A program made the translations under genes and the position numbers. The notes below the pieces were generated by a model, which made no database searches, was not told the DNA's origin, and saw only the letters and a list, made by a program, of their open reading frames with translations. A stretch of DNA of 64,000 nt from Palaemon carinicauda (Eukaryota > Arthropoda > Malacostraca > Decapoda > Palaemonidae): positions 104,819,708 to 104,883,707 of the forward strand of contig NC_090746.1 of assembly GCF_036898095.1 (NCBI RefSeq), written 5' to 3'. This document shows, in pieces, positions 28,173 through 38,737 of this stretch; position 1 is the stretch's first letter; every line of letters begins with the position of its first letter.

Positions 28173-29119
28173 GCGAGCCCCGGATATTCGCCAGCGCGCT
28201 CCCCAGCGCAATCGTCAATACCCTCCCACGCGCGAGGCTGCCGACAACGCGCGGTAAGGGCGCCATCACCGCATTCGCCCCCCCCCCCCCCAGCACAGAA
28301 CAGCGCGCTTGCCGGTAGGGGGGAAGGTTCCAGAAATGTTCAGGGACATTTCTTCCTTATCCTCCTTCTTACAGGCGACTCCTCCAGAGGGAGTGTCTGA
28401 CAGTGCAGCCGTCAGCCGGCAACCCTGGTTTGGGGTTCTAATCAGAGCGGTAGCACTGGCTTTCAAGCCTGTTCTCTCTGAGTTGGGCCACAAATCCTTG
28501 GCTGCATCTACTCCCCTGAAGAGGGAAAGAGGAGTTTCGGACGTGGTAACTTCTCCGAGGACGAAGCTGTCTCCTCGTAAGTCTTCGAAGCAGGCACCCT
28601 CCCCCCCTCAGACTTTTCTCCCTCCCCTCCGGACGAAGATTTCCCGGCCTCAGGAGAGTCATGTGAGGTGAGAAGTTCCCCCATCACACCATTGAGGGAA
28701 ACCCCACCTCGGGCGGTAAAGTCTCCTCGAATAAGGGTGGAGAAGAGCCTGCCTCCATCGTTGTTGGAGTCCTGCATCCCTCCCAGGAGGGAGTCAAAGG
28801 ACTCCAAGACAATACCGGGAGGCCCCTAGCACCGGAATCTACAGGCTCAGACATTCTTCCGTTATGGAAATGAACCGGTTTGAGCCTAAGGACGTGGAGC
28901 AGGCTGCTGAGAGGTGAAGGAAGTCACCAAGACTCTCTCCTACATAGGGCTTTGACATTCAAGCCCTATAAACCAGCACCCCAGCAGCCACGTCCCATCA
29001 AGACAACGGCAGCGAAGACAGTGGTATCTAAGCCCTTTCCGGTCAAGGACAAGAATGGCAAGAAGTCCTCCAGGGAAGGGAAGAATCCTAGAGGGAGCAG
29101 CCGAGGCCGCAAACGCTAG

Positions 29120-30890
29120 GATTGGCAGTCCCCCTGCATGTCCGCAGTGGGAGGATGCCTACAAGGTTGCGCAGACAGGTGGCAGCAACTCGGGCCGATT
29201 CCTGGACGATTTCCGTAATCAGTCAGGGATATCGCGTCCCGTTCATAACATCTCTACCTCCCCTGAGGACGAATCTGGTGTCATTTAGCTCCCTTTCCAT
29301 GGGATCAGCAAGGGGGCAGGCCTTTAGGGCAGAGGTCCAGATTAAAGCAAACTCCGTTCAGCATGGAGACCACAAACACGGTTAGTCTTGCAGTGAAGCC
29401 GCAAGACTTCATGTGTATACTGGATCAGAAGGACAGGTACTTCCAGATCACAGTCAATCCGTCTTCAAGGAAGTACTTAATATTCAGCCTAGACCACAAG
29501 GGGTAACAGTTTAAGGTGCTGTGTTTTGGTCTCTCCACAGCACCACAAGGTTTTACCAGAAGTGTTCACCCTAATATCATCGTGGGCACACAGGATCGGC
29601 ATCCGTATCCTCTGTTAACTGGATGACTGGCTGATCCTAGCAGACTCGGAGTCATCCCTTCTTCGACTCCGAGACAAACTTCTAGGACTTTGCCATGATC
29701 TGGAGATCATGGTAAATCTCGAGAAGTCCTCTCTGCTTCCCACTCAAAGACTGGTTTACCTAGGCATGATTATAGACTCCAATCTCCACAAAGCCTTCCC
29801 ATCAGACGACAGGATAGCAAGGCTGAGAAGGGTCGCAAGCCCTTTCCTTAGTCGAGAAGAGCTTCCAACCCAATCGTGGTTACGTCTCCTTGGTCACCTT
29901 TCATCCTTGGCTTGTCTAGTTCCCAAAGATCGCCTCAGGATGAGATCTCTCCAGTGGCGGCTCAAGTCCCAGTGGAATCAAGGTTGCAATTCCCCGGACG
30001 TCATAATCCCTATGGGTCCTGCGGAACGGACGGACCTCCAGTGGTGGGTGACAGACGAGAACCTACAAAGAGGAGTGGATCTTCTCGTCCTTCCCCCGGA
30101 TTTAATGCTGTTTTCGGACGCCTCAAAGAAAGGGGGGCCCCCACGTTCTGTATCACAGGACCTCAGGCCTGTGGTCAGAATCAGAAAAGTGCCTCCATAT
30201 AAATCATCTAGAGGTGAAGGCCGGTTTGTTGGCCCTTCAGCAGTTCCAGCAATACCTGGCAGGTTACTCTGTGGTGGTAATGAGAGACAACACCACAGTA
30301 GTGGCTTACATCAGCAAGCAAGGAGGTACCTTTTCGAAGCAGCTATCCCATCTTGCAGTAGAGATACTGAGATGGACCGGAGTCCGCTCGATTCTACTAT
30401 CGGCGCGTTTCATTCCAGACGAGGAATGTGCTCGCCGACCATCTGAGCAGAGCGTCTCAGATAGTGAGTATCGAGTGGTCTTTGTGTCATCTAGTAACAA
30501 ACAAAGTCCTGACTTTGTGGGGTTCCCCGACTGTGGATCTGTTCGCGACAGCGCTGATCTTCAAGATTCCACCGTACTTCCCCCCAGTCCCGGATCCCAA
30601 GGCACTCTGGCAAGATGCCTCCCAACAACGGGGGGACAACATCAACTTGTACGCCTTTCCCCCGTTCTGTCTGATGAGGAGGGTACTCAACAAGACCAGA
30701 ATATCGGTCAATTTTTCAATGACCCTCATAGCTCCGTTATGGCATCACGCGGAATGGTTTCCGGACCTTCAGCAATTCCTAACGGAACTTCCGAGAGAAT
30801 TCCTTCCACGACACGATCTACTCATACAACCACATGCCAGCATCTTCCACAAAGCCGTAGCTTTGATACGACTTTGCGCCTGGTGATTAT
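29120..30890 (+). pseudogene. Degenerate RT-RNase H-MT-like region (copy F)
   Basis: Collinear with 49784-51571 of copy G. The N-terminal RT segment lacks about 140 bp around the GWRPVIDLSALN motif of G. The thumb-side region (VNLEKSSLLPTQRLVYLGM, from 29709) and the start of RNase H (LFSDASKKG) are readable. Frames then shift several times through NTTVVAYISKQGG (about 30290) and the MT-like domain (SPTVDLFATAL, LYAFPPF, LIAPLWH; 30428-30886). The YLDD site reads through a frame break near 29615. Inactive. Confidence 0.75.
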
Positions 30891-30940
30891 CCAGCATCTC
30901 CTCACTGAGAGAGGAATTTTCGCAACAAGTTGCGATTAGG

Positions 30941-31920
30941 ATGTCTAGACATCTGCGAAAATCATCCGCATCTGTCTACCAGGCAAAGTGGAAAGTCTTG
31001 GGTGGTTGGTATCATGGAAGGGGTATCTCTCCACTGGATGCCACTATTCCAGCAATAGCGGAGTTCCTCGTGTATTTGTGGGAAGAAGAGGCGCCTTTCT
31101 GTCTCGCCGGTGAAAGGCTATTGCTCGGCCTTAGGTCTAGCCTTAGGCTTAAAGGAATGACCTTTTCTTCCTCGCTGGAACTTTCCCTACTCATACGAGC
31201 TTATGAACTTACCTGCCCTCAGTCGGATGTGAGACCACCTCCATGGAACGTGGTTCAGGTTCTCAGGTCTCTTAAGAGGCCTCACTATGAACCATTACGC
31301 CAAGCTTCAGTTCGCCACCTAACTTGGGAGACGGTGTTCTTACTAGCTTTGGCTTCAGCCAAGCGAGTCAGTGAACTTCATGGTCTCATATGACATGGCC
31401 CATTCAAGGGTATGGAGGGAAGGTAACGTTTAAACTCGTCCCTGGGTTTGGTGCTATGACTCAAAATCAGGGGGGTCCGGGCGCTTGGTTCGACTCCTTC
31501 CGGATTCGAGTCTTCGTTCTGTAACAGATGTCCCAGACCTTCTCCTACTGTGCCCAGTAAGGAGTCTGGGGTTATATCTCAGAAGAACGGCTACAGTCCA
31601 TCCCCAGGTGCAAGCATTGTTAGCACTGGGAGGATTAAGAGGAGGGTCACCAAGAACATCATCTCGGCATGGATTCGTAGGGTGATCCATCTGTCCTTGA
31701 ATCCAGACCCTCCTCCGTCATGTTACCCTAGAGCACATGATGTCAGGGGCGTAGCTACGTCCCTGGCCTACAAGAGAAATTTCTCAGTGACGCAGGTCCT
31801 TCAAGCTGGGGTGTAGAAGCATCAGACAACCTTCACAGCCCACTACCTGCACGACGTGACCCACAGGAGGCTCGATGCGTTTTCTATCGGCCCTGTGGTG
31901 GCTGCACAACAGCTGGTTTA
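30941..31920 (+). pseudogene. Degenerate family 3 tyrosine recombinase (copy F)
   Basis: Open 30941-31393 with the SAM-like N-terminal part (SASVYQAKWKVLGGW, ATIPAIAEFLVYL) and the first catalytic Arg in SAKRVSELHGL, then a TGA at 31391. Further pieces in shifted frames keep RAHDVRGVATS (His and Arg, near 31735) and, after another TAG near 31815, YLHDV with the Tyr near 31845. The C-terminal GPVVAAQ matches families 1 and 2 (GPFVAAS). This is the only YR remaining for family 3 in the window. Confidence 0.8.
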
Positions 31921-32405
31921 AAACCTCAGGCTCCTTAGTGGACAAGTAGCAGAAGGTTGAGGGCATTGTTACCTGGTCTTAGTCTGCATGAATGAAAAGA
32001 TTTGTCTGGCCCTTACTCTTTTCTTCATCCTCCCCTTTCTTGGGGAAAGCAGCATCCTGGGTTCTCTGCACAGCTGACCTCAAACCATTGCAGGTAAACC
32101 ATGTTTCCTTGTGTTCCGAATATTAAGATAATACTGTCACGTCCCCATACCCTGACGAGGTGGTATTGGGAGAGTCCTAGCCTAAAGTTTCCTTCTAAGG
32201 GACTACAGGTCAACTTCCTAGGACGAGTCACACTTCAGACCTTCACACACAGCTTACGTAGGCTGCAGCCCTTGCGCAGCAAGGTTCTAGCGAGGTGTAG
32301 GGACTCCTTATTGTTGAGTGCTGACACTTTCAGATACTGAGTCCCCGGGCAAAGCCAAAAGTCAGTACTGGCTGGGACTTACCACCCTTCCTAAGGGGTG
32401 AGTCA

Positions 32406-32506
32406 CCCATATTAAATAGCGTGCTTTGTATTTCAGTTACGGAACAAATGACAAATTCGTAGGTAATTTGTATTTTTCCTAACTATACAAACCTTAGCCA
32501 TTTAAT
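32406..32506. repeat. Internal complementary region of copy F
   Basis: CCCATATTAAATAGC to GGAACAAA is the reverse complement of F's left end, and TGACAAATTC to CATTTAAT that of its right end, so this is the circle-junction signature. Confidence 0.8.
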
Positions 32507-32553
32507 CAAACTTGCCTGCTAGCCCTATCCCCCGTGAAGTCCTACCTCTAAGC

Positions 32554-32710
32554 AAGTGAGCTCAGCACAGGTGTGTGTGTGGGGGGGGTGGTTAGCAGGC
32601 TACCCACCCCCCCCCCCCCGCTAACTAGCGGTGGGGTAGTAAACCCTCATTAAAATTCTAATGGCTCGTCATTTCAGCTACGCCGAAAGTAATAACCCAT
32701 ATTAAATAGC
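32554..32710. repeat. Right inverted terminal repeat of copy F
   Basis: Reverse complement of 23223-23380, with length differences in the G and C homopolymer runs. Confidence 0.85.
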
Positions 32711-32760
32711 TAAGGTTTGTATAGTTAGGAAAAATACAAATTACCTACGAAGTTGTCATA

Positions 32761-34428
32761 TTGCTGCAAGTCTTAGTTACTTCCAGGCTGGTACCTTCCT
32801 CACTTGCCACATGGGGAGAGGAAATTTCCTAATTTGGGCCCCCCCTCCTTGTCTGTAGACTATGGAAGCACTGACGACAACTTCAAGGAAGGAGAAGAAA
32901 CGACCTATAACTCCTCCTCGGGCTAGTCTAATGCAGAGGTAAAAAGATAGATCCTCTGTGAAGAGCCACCTTTGATGGCAAGTAGGAGGAGTGCCATCAC
33001 CTCATTAGATTCTTTAGAGCACTATATATGAGACTTTGCACTCATCCATCTCTTTATGCCCCCTCACTTGTTAGCTCGCTCACCCTGGACAAAGAGCGCC
33101 CACCTATTACGCGGTTACTCATCACGATCACTTATATGTGCTCTGCCATCGCACTTGCCTTTTCTGGAACTCCAATCGTTCGCATCCTCTCCTGCACACA
33201 CACACACACACTCATCCTTTGCTACATACTCCCCAGTGCGCAAGCAATATTCTTTAGATGCGCCTGTTTGCTTTCACTCTAACATTGAGGCAGAGCACCC
33301 TTCTCAAAGTACGTTCTCATATGCGCACTTCCTCTTCTATTACAATGCGCTCTTAGGGAACTTGGCGCACTCTCTAGAGGACACTCGCAATTCCCCACAC
33401 ATTCAAATGTGGATGAGGATTCATTATTACAGGCTGGCTCTTCTAGTTTCTGTCATTTACCTTGTCATGATGGCTCACTTAATCATTTTATGTTGTGAGA
33501 AAGTACATCAACCTGCACACTCACACCCTCATACTGGAGGGCAATCTTCAGTTACTGAATGCCCCTACATTATAGATTGTTAACCTGTTTGCAACCGATC
33601 TGCCATAACTTTATCTCTTGGTGATGAAAGCCAATCCTTGCATTCATCAGACTTGGTGCGCACTGCCGGTCAAAGAAAATAAAGAGCGCTTCTGTCCTTT
33701 TTCCCCTTTTATGGAAATTAGTTCATTAAGACCAGTCAATAAGCATTACCTATAAGTCACTCAAACTATTTTGCTCCCCATGGGAGAAAGTGTTGCTCAA
33801 TCCTTCACTGAGGGAGAAAAAAAGAGGTAGAGATTACATACCATGTACAGTACTCGTGAACTTTTAAGAGAGCCCCATTTCATCTGTTAACGATCACGGC
33901 CATCTCACCTGTGTATGATCACATGCTCCTATGGGAGTGCAATCTCACCTGTTTGCAATCAGGACCCTCCTTTTTTGTAGTCGCACACTTGTATTCGAGT
34001 GCTACCACACTTGAACATGCTCTCCTTTCACCACAGCTATTCAGGATTATACAGATCTATGGAAGTGCTAGCTCACTTGCTCACGATTGTGCACATCTAA
34101 GGAAATATCATCTCACGTGCTCATGATTGTGCGTGCATAATCTCACCCGCTCGCAATCATGCACTTCCTTGCCTGCACGTAAGAGTGTTCTCCTATGGGA
34201 GTGCCATCTCACCTGCTTATAAGAACTTTTCTCTACCTTTGAGTTACCTCACCTGTTTGCGCTGTCACGCATGTCGATTCGCGCACGTTCAATTGACAGA
34301 GCTTTCACATACAGCAGTACTTGTGTGCTCCTGTGTTAGCATGTACTTCCCCAAGAGGTGCAAACTCGTCTTATCTTGATGTCACACCTCTTTGCACTCA
34401 ATTATGCTGTACTGCTGGTGGAGCTATA
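32761..34428 (+). pseudogene. Degenerate gag-like low-complexity region of element H, with a minisatellite-like array
   Basis: Resumes H after F. No continuous frame. A CA microsatellite lies near 33199-33215. From about 33890 to 34380 a loose unit of roughly 50-60 bp containing ATGGGAGTGC and ATCTCACCTG recurs with much divergence. By position it corresponds to the GC-rich repeated gag segment of copy G. Assignment to gag is an inference from position only. Confidence 0.4.
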
Positions 34429-36580
34429 GCAAGATTTATTCCAGGCAAGTGGTATATAATTGCCGACATACAAGATTTATTCCAGGCAAGTGGTATGTAA
34501 TTGCTGACATGCTCTGTAACTAGTGTCTAGTAGTATGAGTAGAATGGACATTTCATCCTCTAGTAGCAGAGAGGCTAATTATTCTGTTCACCACAAAGCT
34601 TAACATCATGCTTCCGGTCTACGGTTCATAAATCCTGGACCCAGCAATAGCTCTAGAGGATGCGTTTCAACATCACTGGAATGAACTTCATGCTTAAAGG
34701 TTTAAATGTTTAGGGCATTGTCTTGCTGATGTTCCTGAATTAAAGTTCTTTGGGAATTTCCCTCATGGCCTAATCTGATTGGCTAATCCCATCTGTAGAG
34801 GCCCCACAGCACATTGACATTCCTCTCTCTTCACAGTTGTAAACCACCTAGTATATCAAAGCAGAGGGCTTTTCACAAAGCATTGAGAAGATGTCTGGAT
34901 ACCTTCAGAAGTCTTTTGCAGCTGTATATCAAGCGAAGGGGTGCATCGTCTGTGATTGTTGCTGTAGAAGGGGTAACTCTGGTTGGAGCCCCTTTGCAAT
35001 TAAATGAGGATTTTGATCTATCTTTGCCAGTTGATGCTTCTCTGTGATGAAAGGCTACCACAACCCTTATGCTTTTCTGCTGTTTTGTCTGATTTCAAGG
35101 GTAATCTACATGGTACCTATTACCCTGAATCTTAGGTTGACCCTGTGGCCTCTCAAATGGCCACAACCATAGTGGTACACAAACCTGATGATGCTCCTGA
35201 ATTAAAGTTCTGAGGGAACTCCCTCCTTAGCCCAATCTGCTTTGCCAATCCCATCTGCAGAGGCCCTATAGCTCACTGACATCCCTATCTGTTCATGGTT
35301 GTAGACCCCTTTTTATCTCTGAGCAAAAGGCTTTTTGCATGTCATTGCAAAGATGTCTGGATACCTTGAAATCTATTGCAGCAGTACATCAACCAAAGTT
35401 GGCCATTTTTGTGATTGTTGTCGGGGAAGGGGTGACGAACTGGTCAGAGCACCCCACAGTTAAATTAGGAATTTCTTGTCTATCTTTACCAGGAGAAGAT
35501 TCTCTGGATCTCGGTGGTGAAGGGCTATCACTCAACTAGAGTGATGTCTTAAGACTAAAGGTCTTAGACTTTTCCTCATTATGGGAAATGTCTATGCTTA
35601 TGAAGAGCTTCAAGCAGTCTTGGTCACCAAGAGAACTCAGACAACCTGCATGGGATGTAACTCAGATTTGGGTCCCTTAAAAGGGCCCGTTTTGACAGGT
35701 GTCGGATTTATACCTCACTCAGAAGACCTTTTTTTTTTTATAATCTTAACCTTTCTACCCCAAATGGATGTACTGGTACGTTTAACAAAACTCATCCCTT
35801 AACCCCCATGGACGTAATGGTACGTCCTTGCAAAAACCTGCTATTTGGAATTTTTTTTTGCATATTTTTGATAACTTTATGAGAAACTTCAGGCATTTTT
35901 TTAAATAATGTGACCAACCTGGCCTCTCTATGATGAAAATTAAGGCTGTCAGTGCAATCTAAAATAAAAATATTGCAAAACGTGCTTGAAAAAGAAACGC
36001 CTGGGGGTTAAGGGTTAACAATAGCCTTGGTGAAAAGAATAGGCAAACTTCACGGTACAGTACAGGTATTTCCAAGGTTATAAGTTATTCTGAGGAATGG
36101 AGAAAGGCCTTTTACCTTTGTTCCAGAGTTTTTAGCCAAAACATAGAACCCTGCTATTGATGACGACATTTTGAATCTTTATCCATCACTGAGTTTGGAT
36201 TATTTGCATTTTGTCTTCTGCGGGTCTTAGACTACTTCAAGAGCCCCCAACCCTTCAGGCTACAGATTCAAAATGTTTTTATTAGTTCTGGTAGGACTAA
36301 AGAAGGTTTAAAGGAACACCCTTTCCTTCTGGTTTTGTGACACCATCAAGACATCATATCCTTAAGGAGCAGACAACCTAGAAGATTCATTACCGGCATG
36401 TTTTCTTGAAGGTAGAGTAATTGGTTCTACACTAGCCTTTAAGAAGAACCTGTGGCACAGGTAAGATATGTTTTTACTGTGACCTGTGGTAGCTGCTCAA
36501 CAGGTTGTTTAATGTACTGAGCTTCTTACGAGACAAGAAGCATCTAGTCTAACCTGTCATGTCGATAGACTAGAATTAGA
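34429..36580 (+). pseudogene. Degenerate RNase H end, MT-like domain and tyrosine recombinase of element H
   Basis: At 34429-34512 a 40-bp unit encoding RFIPGKW and a following IADM (RNase H end) appears twice in tandem. From 34610 a broken reading gives ILDPAIALEDAFQ, matching the PDPKALWQDAFQ of copy G's MT-like domain. From 34890 MSGYLQKSFAAVYQAK matches the YR start of copy F (MSRHLRKSSASVYQAK). A second copy of this stretch begins at 35351. Around 36470-36510 the C-terminal GPVVAAQQ-like sequence of YR is recognisable. Many stops and shifts; inactive. Confidence 0.6.
34735..35520 (+). repeat. Diverged direct duplication of the MT/YR junction in element H
   Basis: About 34735-35060 and 35195-35520 are similar, both starting near GATG(T/C)TCCTGAATTAAAGTTCT and both containing AAGATGTCTGGATACCTT. 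The offset is about 460 bp. The copies differ at many positions, so the duplication is old. Confidence 0.75.
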
Positions 36581-36919
36581 GTTAGTGCTGGGCCTTTTTC
36601 ATTCTTTCTTCCCCTCTCTTAGGGTGCAGTGGTTATGTACTAGATCAAATGTTTGGTGCATACAAGCTTTCACACTGAGGTCTGTTCTACATATAATGTT
36701 ATATATATCTTCCCCCATCCTCTTCACTGGGGGAGGATGGTTTGTATGCAAAACCCATTACTGTATAGGCCTTCATTATGACAGCATATCCTTACGAGGG
36801 TATAGGTTCTTCTGTGACCATCTGTCCATAGACTAACTTAGTCTAACTTTTACTAGTCTATTTCTCAAAAGATAGTAGGTAGTATGAGTCTTAACTGCCA
36901 GTAGGGTTTTAGAGGCTTC

Positions 36920-37221
36920 CTCCCTCTTAATGTGTGTGTATTCATGTAGGAACAAATCAAAGATTTTAAAAGTAATTTGTATTTTTCCTAACTTTACAAA
37001 CCTGAGTTCTTCAAGTTTCACTTCAAGCCTCAACCACCTTGCATGCCCCAAGTGAATGTTAAAGTGGTTTCTCAGTGTGCAGGTAAATGGGCAGGTTTCC
37101 CCCTCCACCGGCGTGTCTAAATTTTAAATGCTGAGATCCAGCCAAACTGAAATCATACTCTATTGAAGGACTGGGGTTTGTATAGTTAAGAAAAACAGAT
37201 ATTGATTTTAAATTTGTGATA
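36920..37221. repeat. ICR and right terminal repeat of element H
   Basis: 36920-37010 (with GTAGGAACAAATC and TTTTTCCTAACTTTACAAACC) reads as reverse complement of the family 4 left end followed by that of the right end. 37133-37168 pairs with 22485-22521. The terminus TTTGTATAGTTAAGAAAAA resembles the family 3 right end, showing families 3 and 4 are related. Confidence 0.65.
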
Positions 37222-38358
37222 TTCGGGAAGGACTGGATAGCCACTTATAGGTATATTTCCTAGTCAACAGATTAAAGTTACACTGGTTGGCTGGTATCCA
37301 TTTGAATTTTTAGTCAATGAAATGAATTAAGATTCAAGTATTAAATCTAGTTGAGCTTTCATATAATGAATAAAATTAGAATTTGCATGGTTTCAAATTA
37401 CAATAGAGTTGCCTTGTCAAAGGATTCATGTATGACTATATTTTTATTGCAATAAGGCAGCACTAGCTACTTGGTTGACTGTTTTGGAACTTTATAAAAA
37501 TCTGATTGAATCAAGGTTATAGTTAGGAGTGTATCCACTTGAACAGGGAGTGTCCAACTTGTAAGTCAGTTACCAGACACTGAGAGCGGCAATGATGTCA
37601 GAAGCACGAAAGCTAAAAGAAACGGCATGAATCTAGCAACAAACAAGTGCTTGCCCCATGGTCTCCTCACTCATTAATAAGGCAAAGTTGTAAACCAGTG
37701 TCTGTATGTTAGTGGTAAACTCAGTCATACTCTGCTCAGAGGAGTTATTTGATAGATTTTAGTCCAATGTATAGTATCATTGACATGGAGAGGATACCCG
37801 TAGGAGATTATTGCCGTCAGGGTATCTCTCATTTGGTGCTTTAGGCATTACTTAAAGGTCTCTGTAATGTTTATTCTGCACATAGTTGTGGTTGCAGTAT
37901 TTTTTCTTCTACCTTCTCTCTATTAGAGCTTCCTGTCCTACATCTCTTGCTGTCTCCCCTCTTTTGACATCAAACTGTAAGGTTTTTCTATGTTAACTTT
38001 TGCCATTTAATGGCCTCACTAACCCCAGTACTGGGCTATATATCATAAATCCAATCCATGTTTTCCAACAAGATTAAAAGGAAAATATAGAAGGGCAATC
38101 TCCAGGCTGATGTATTATAGTTGCTCTGCTTTGTCAACACAAAGAAGTGCAGAAAAGGACAAATTGCAAGGACAGTTGCCTAGAACTAGAAGGGGAAGCT
38201 GTGTGAAGATTTTAATACGCTGCAATATTGCTAAGAATCAAACTTTAAACAAATTTTACAATTTAGAGATATAGCCATTTATAACCTTGGAGAATTCTGT
38301 TATGCATATCACTAAAATAATTTATAAGCACCCATATGTTTTTTGGTAAACTTGTTAC
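37222..38358. other. AT-rich unassigned DNA
   Basis: No ORF, RNA gene or clear repeat recognised. It separates element H from DIRS copy D. Confidence 0.4.
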
Positions 38359-38371
38359 TTTTCAATATTTA

Positions 38372-38531
38372 ACTTAGCCGGTGATTATAATAGCTGCAAC
38401 TCTGTTGCCCGACAGACAACTCTAAGGTAAAAACTCGCCAGCGATCGCTACACAGGTTGCGGGTGTGCCCAACAGCGCCATCTGTCGTCCAGATACCCAG
38501 TACTCAATGTAAACAAAGACTCAATTTTCTC
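38372..38531. repeat. Left inverted terminal repeat of copy D
   Basis: About 160 bp, same sequence as in copy B, pairing with 44668-44827. Confidence 0.9.
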
Positions 38532-38737
38532 TCTGTCGTGCTATCGACAAGACGTACTTACTCGCTGTTGCTAAACTGGAGTTTTTTCACAACTAATTGG
38601 TGAAGTACTTTATTCTAGTTTTGAGCTTTCGCTGTGCAGGGTTTCTCTTCACACAGATCCTTGAACTCTTTTTGATAACGGATTCTTTGTTGATGACTTT
38701 TTGATAGTTTTTTGAATTTCCCTTTGACCAATTCAAA

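Larger units (their letters stand above)
26090..29119 (+). pseudogene. Degenerate family 3 gag-like region (copy F)
   Basis: No continuous frame. Recognisable parts are the segment 28309-28671 (containing FKPVLSELGHKSLAAS and TPLKRERGVSDVV, shared with copy G at 48317 onwards) and the C-terminal piece 28880-29119 (DSLLHRAL and a KDKNGKKSSREGK tail, matching 49550-49750 of G). About 700 bp of G's gag between these two parts is missing in F. Upstream sequence is GC-rich, low-complexity and repeated. The 5' part next to the Tigger insertion does not show the Cys-rich module clearly. Confidence 0.6.
23196..32760 (+). mobile_element. DIRS-like retrotransposon, family 3, copy F (inside H, hosting a Tigger-like element)
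   Basis: The left end is near 23196 (TCTGTAACTGAAATAC) and the right end near 32760 (GTTGTCAT). ITRs of about 158 bp lie at 23223-23380 and 32554-32710, and the ICR at 32406-32506. Coding regions are degenerate gag, RT-RH-MT and YR. The 5' leader is interrupted by the transposon at 23478-25991. Compared with copy G it keeps a YR but has lost parts of gag and an RT segment, and has an amplified tandem repeat in gag. Confidence 0.85.
22456..37221 (+). mobile_element. Old DIRS-like element, family 4, copy H (split by element F)
   Basis: The left end near 22456 (TGTTCCTACAC) has an inverted repeat (about 22485-22521, with GGAGTATGATTT and TTGGCTGGA) that matches the reverse complement of 37133-37168 near the right end. 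Between them, outside the inserted F (23196-32760), lie remnants in the right order: a gag N-terminus, low-complexity gag, RNase H end, MT-like domain, YR and an ICR (36920-37010). Frames are heavily broken and the RT core was not found. It is the oldest DIRS copy here, and the host of a two-deep nest. Confidence 0.7.

Noticed and set aside
33028..33583. Two overlapping plus-strand ORFs of 84 and 175 codons
   Set aside because: Low-complexity sequence including a CA microsatellite within degenerate element H; no domain or conservation visible.
35581..35802. 73-codon ORF near 35.6 kb as a small gene
   Set aside because: It lies in the degenerate YR of element H and aligns in part with YR in other frames.
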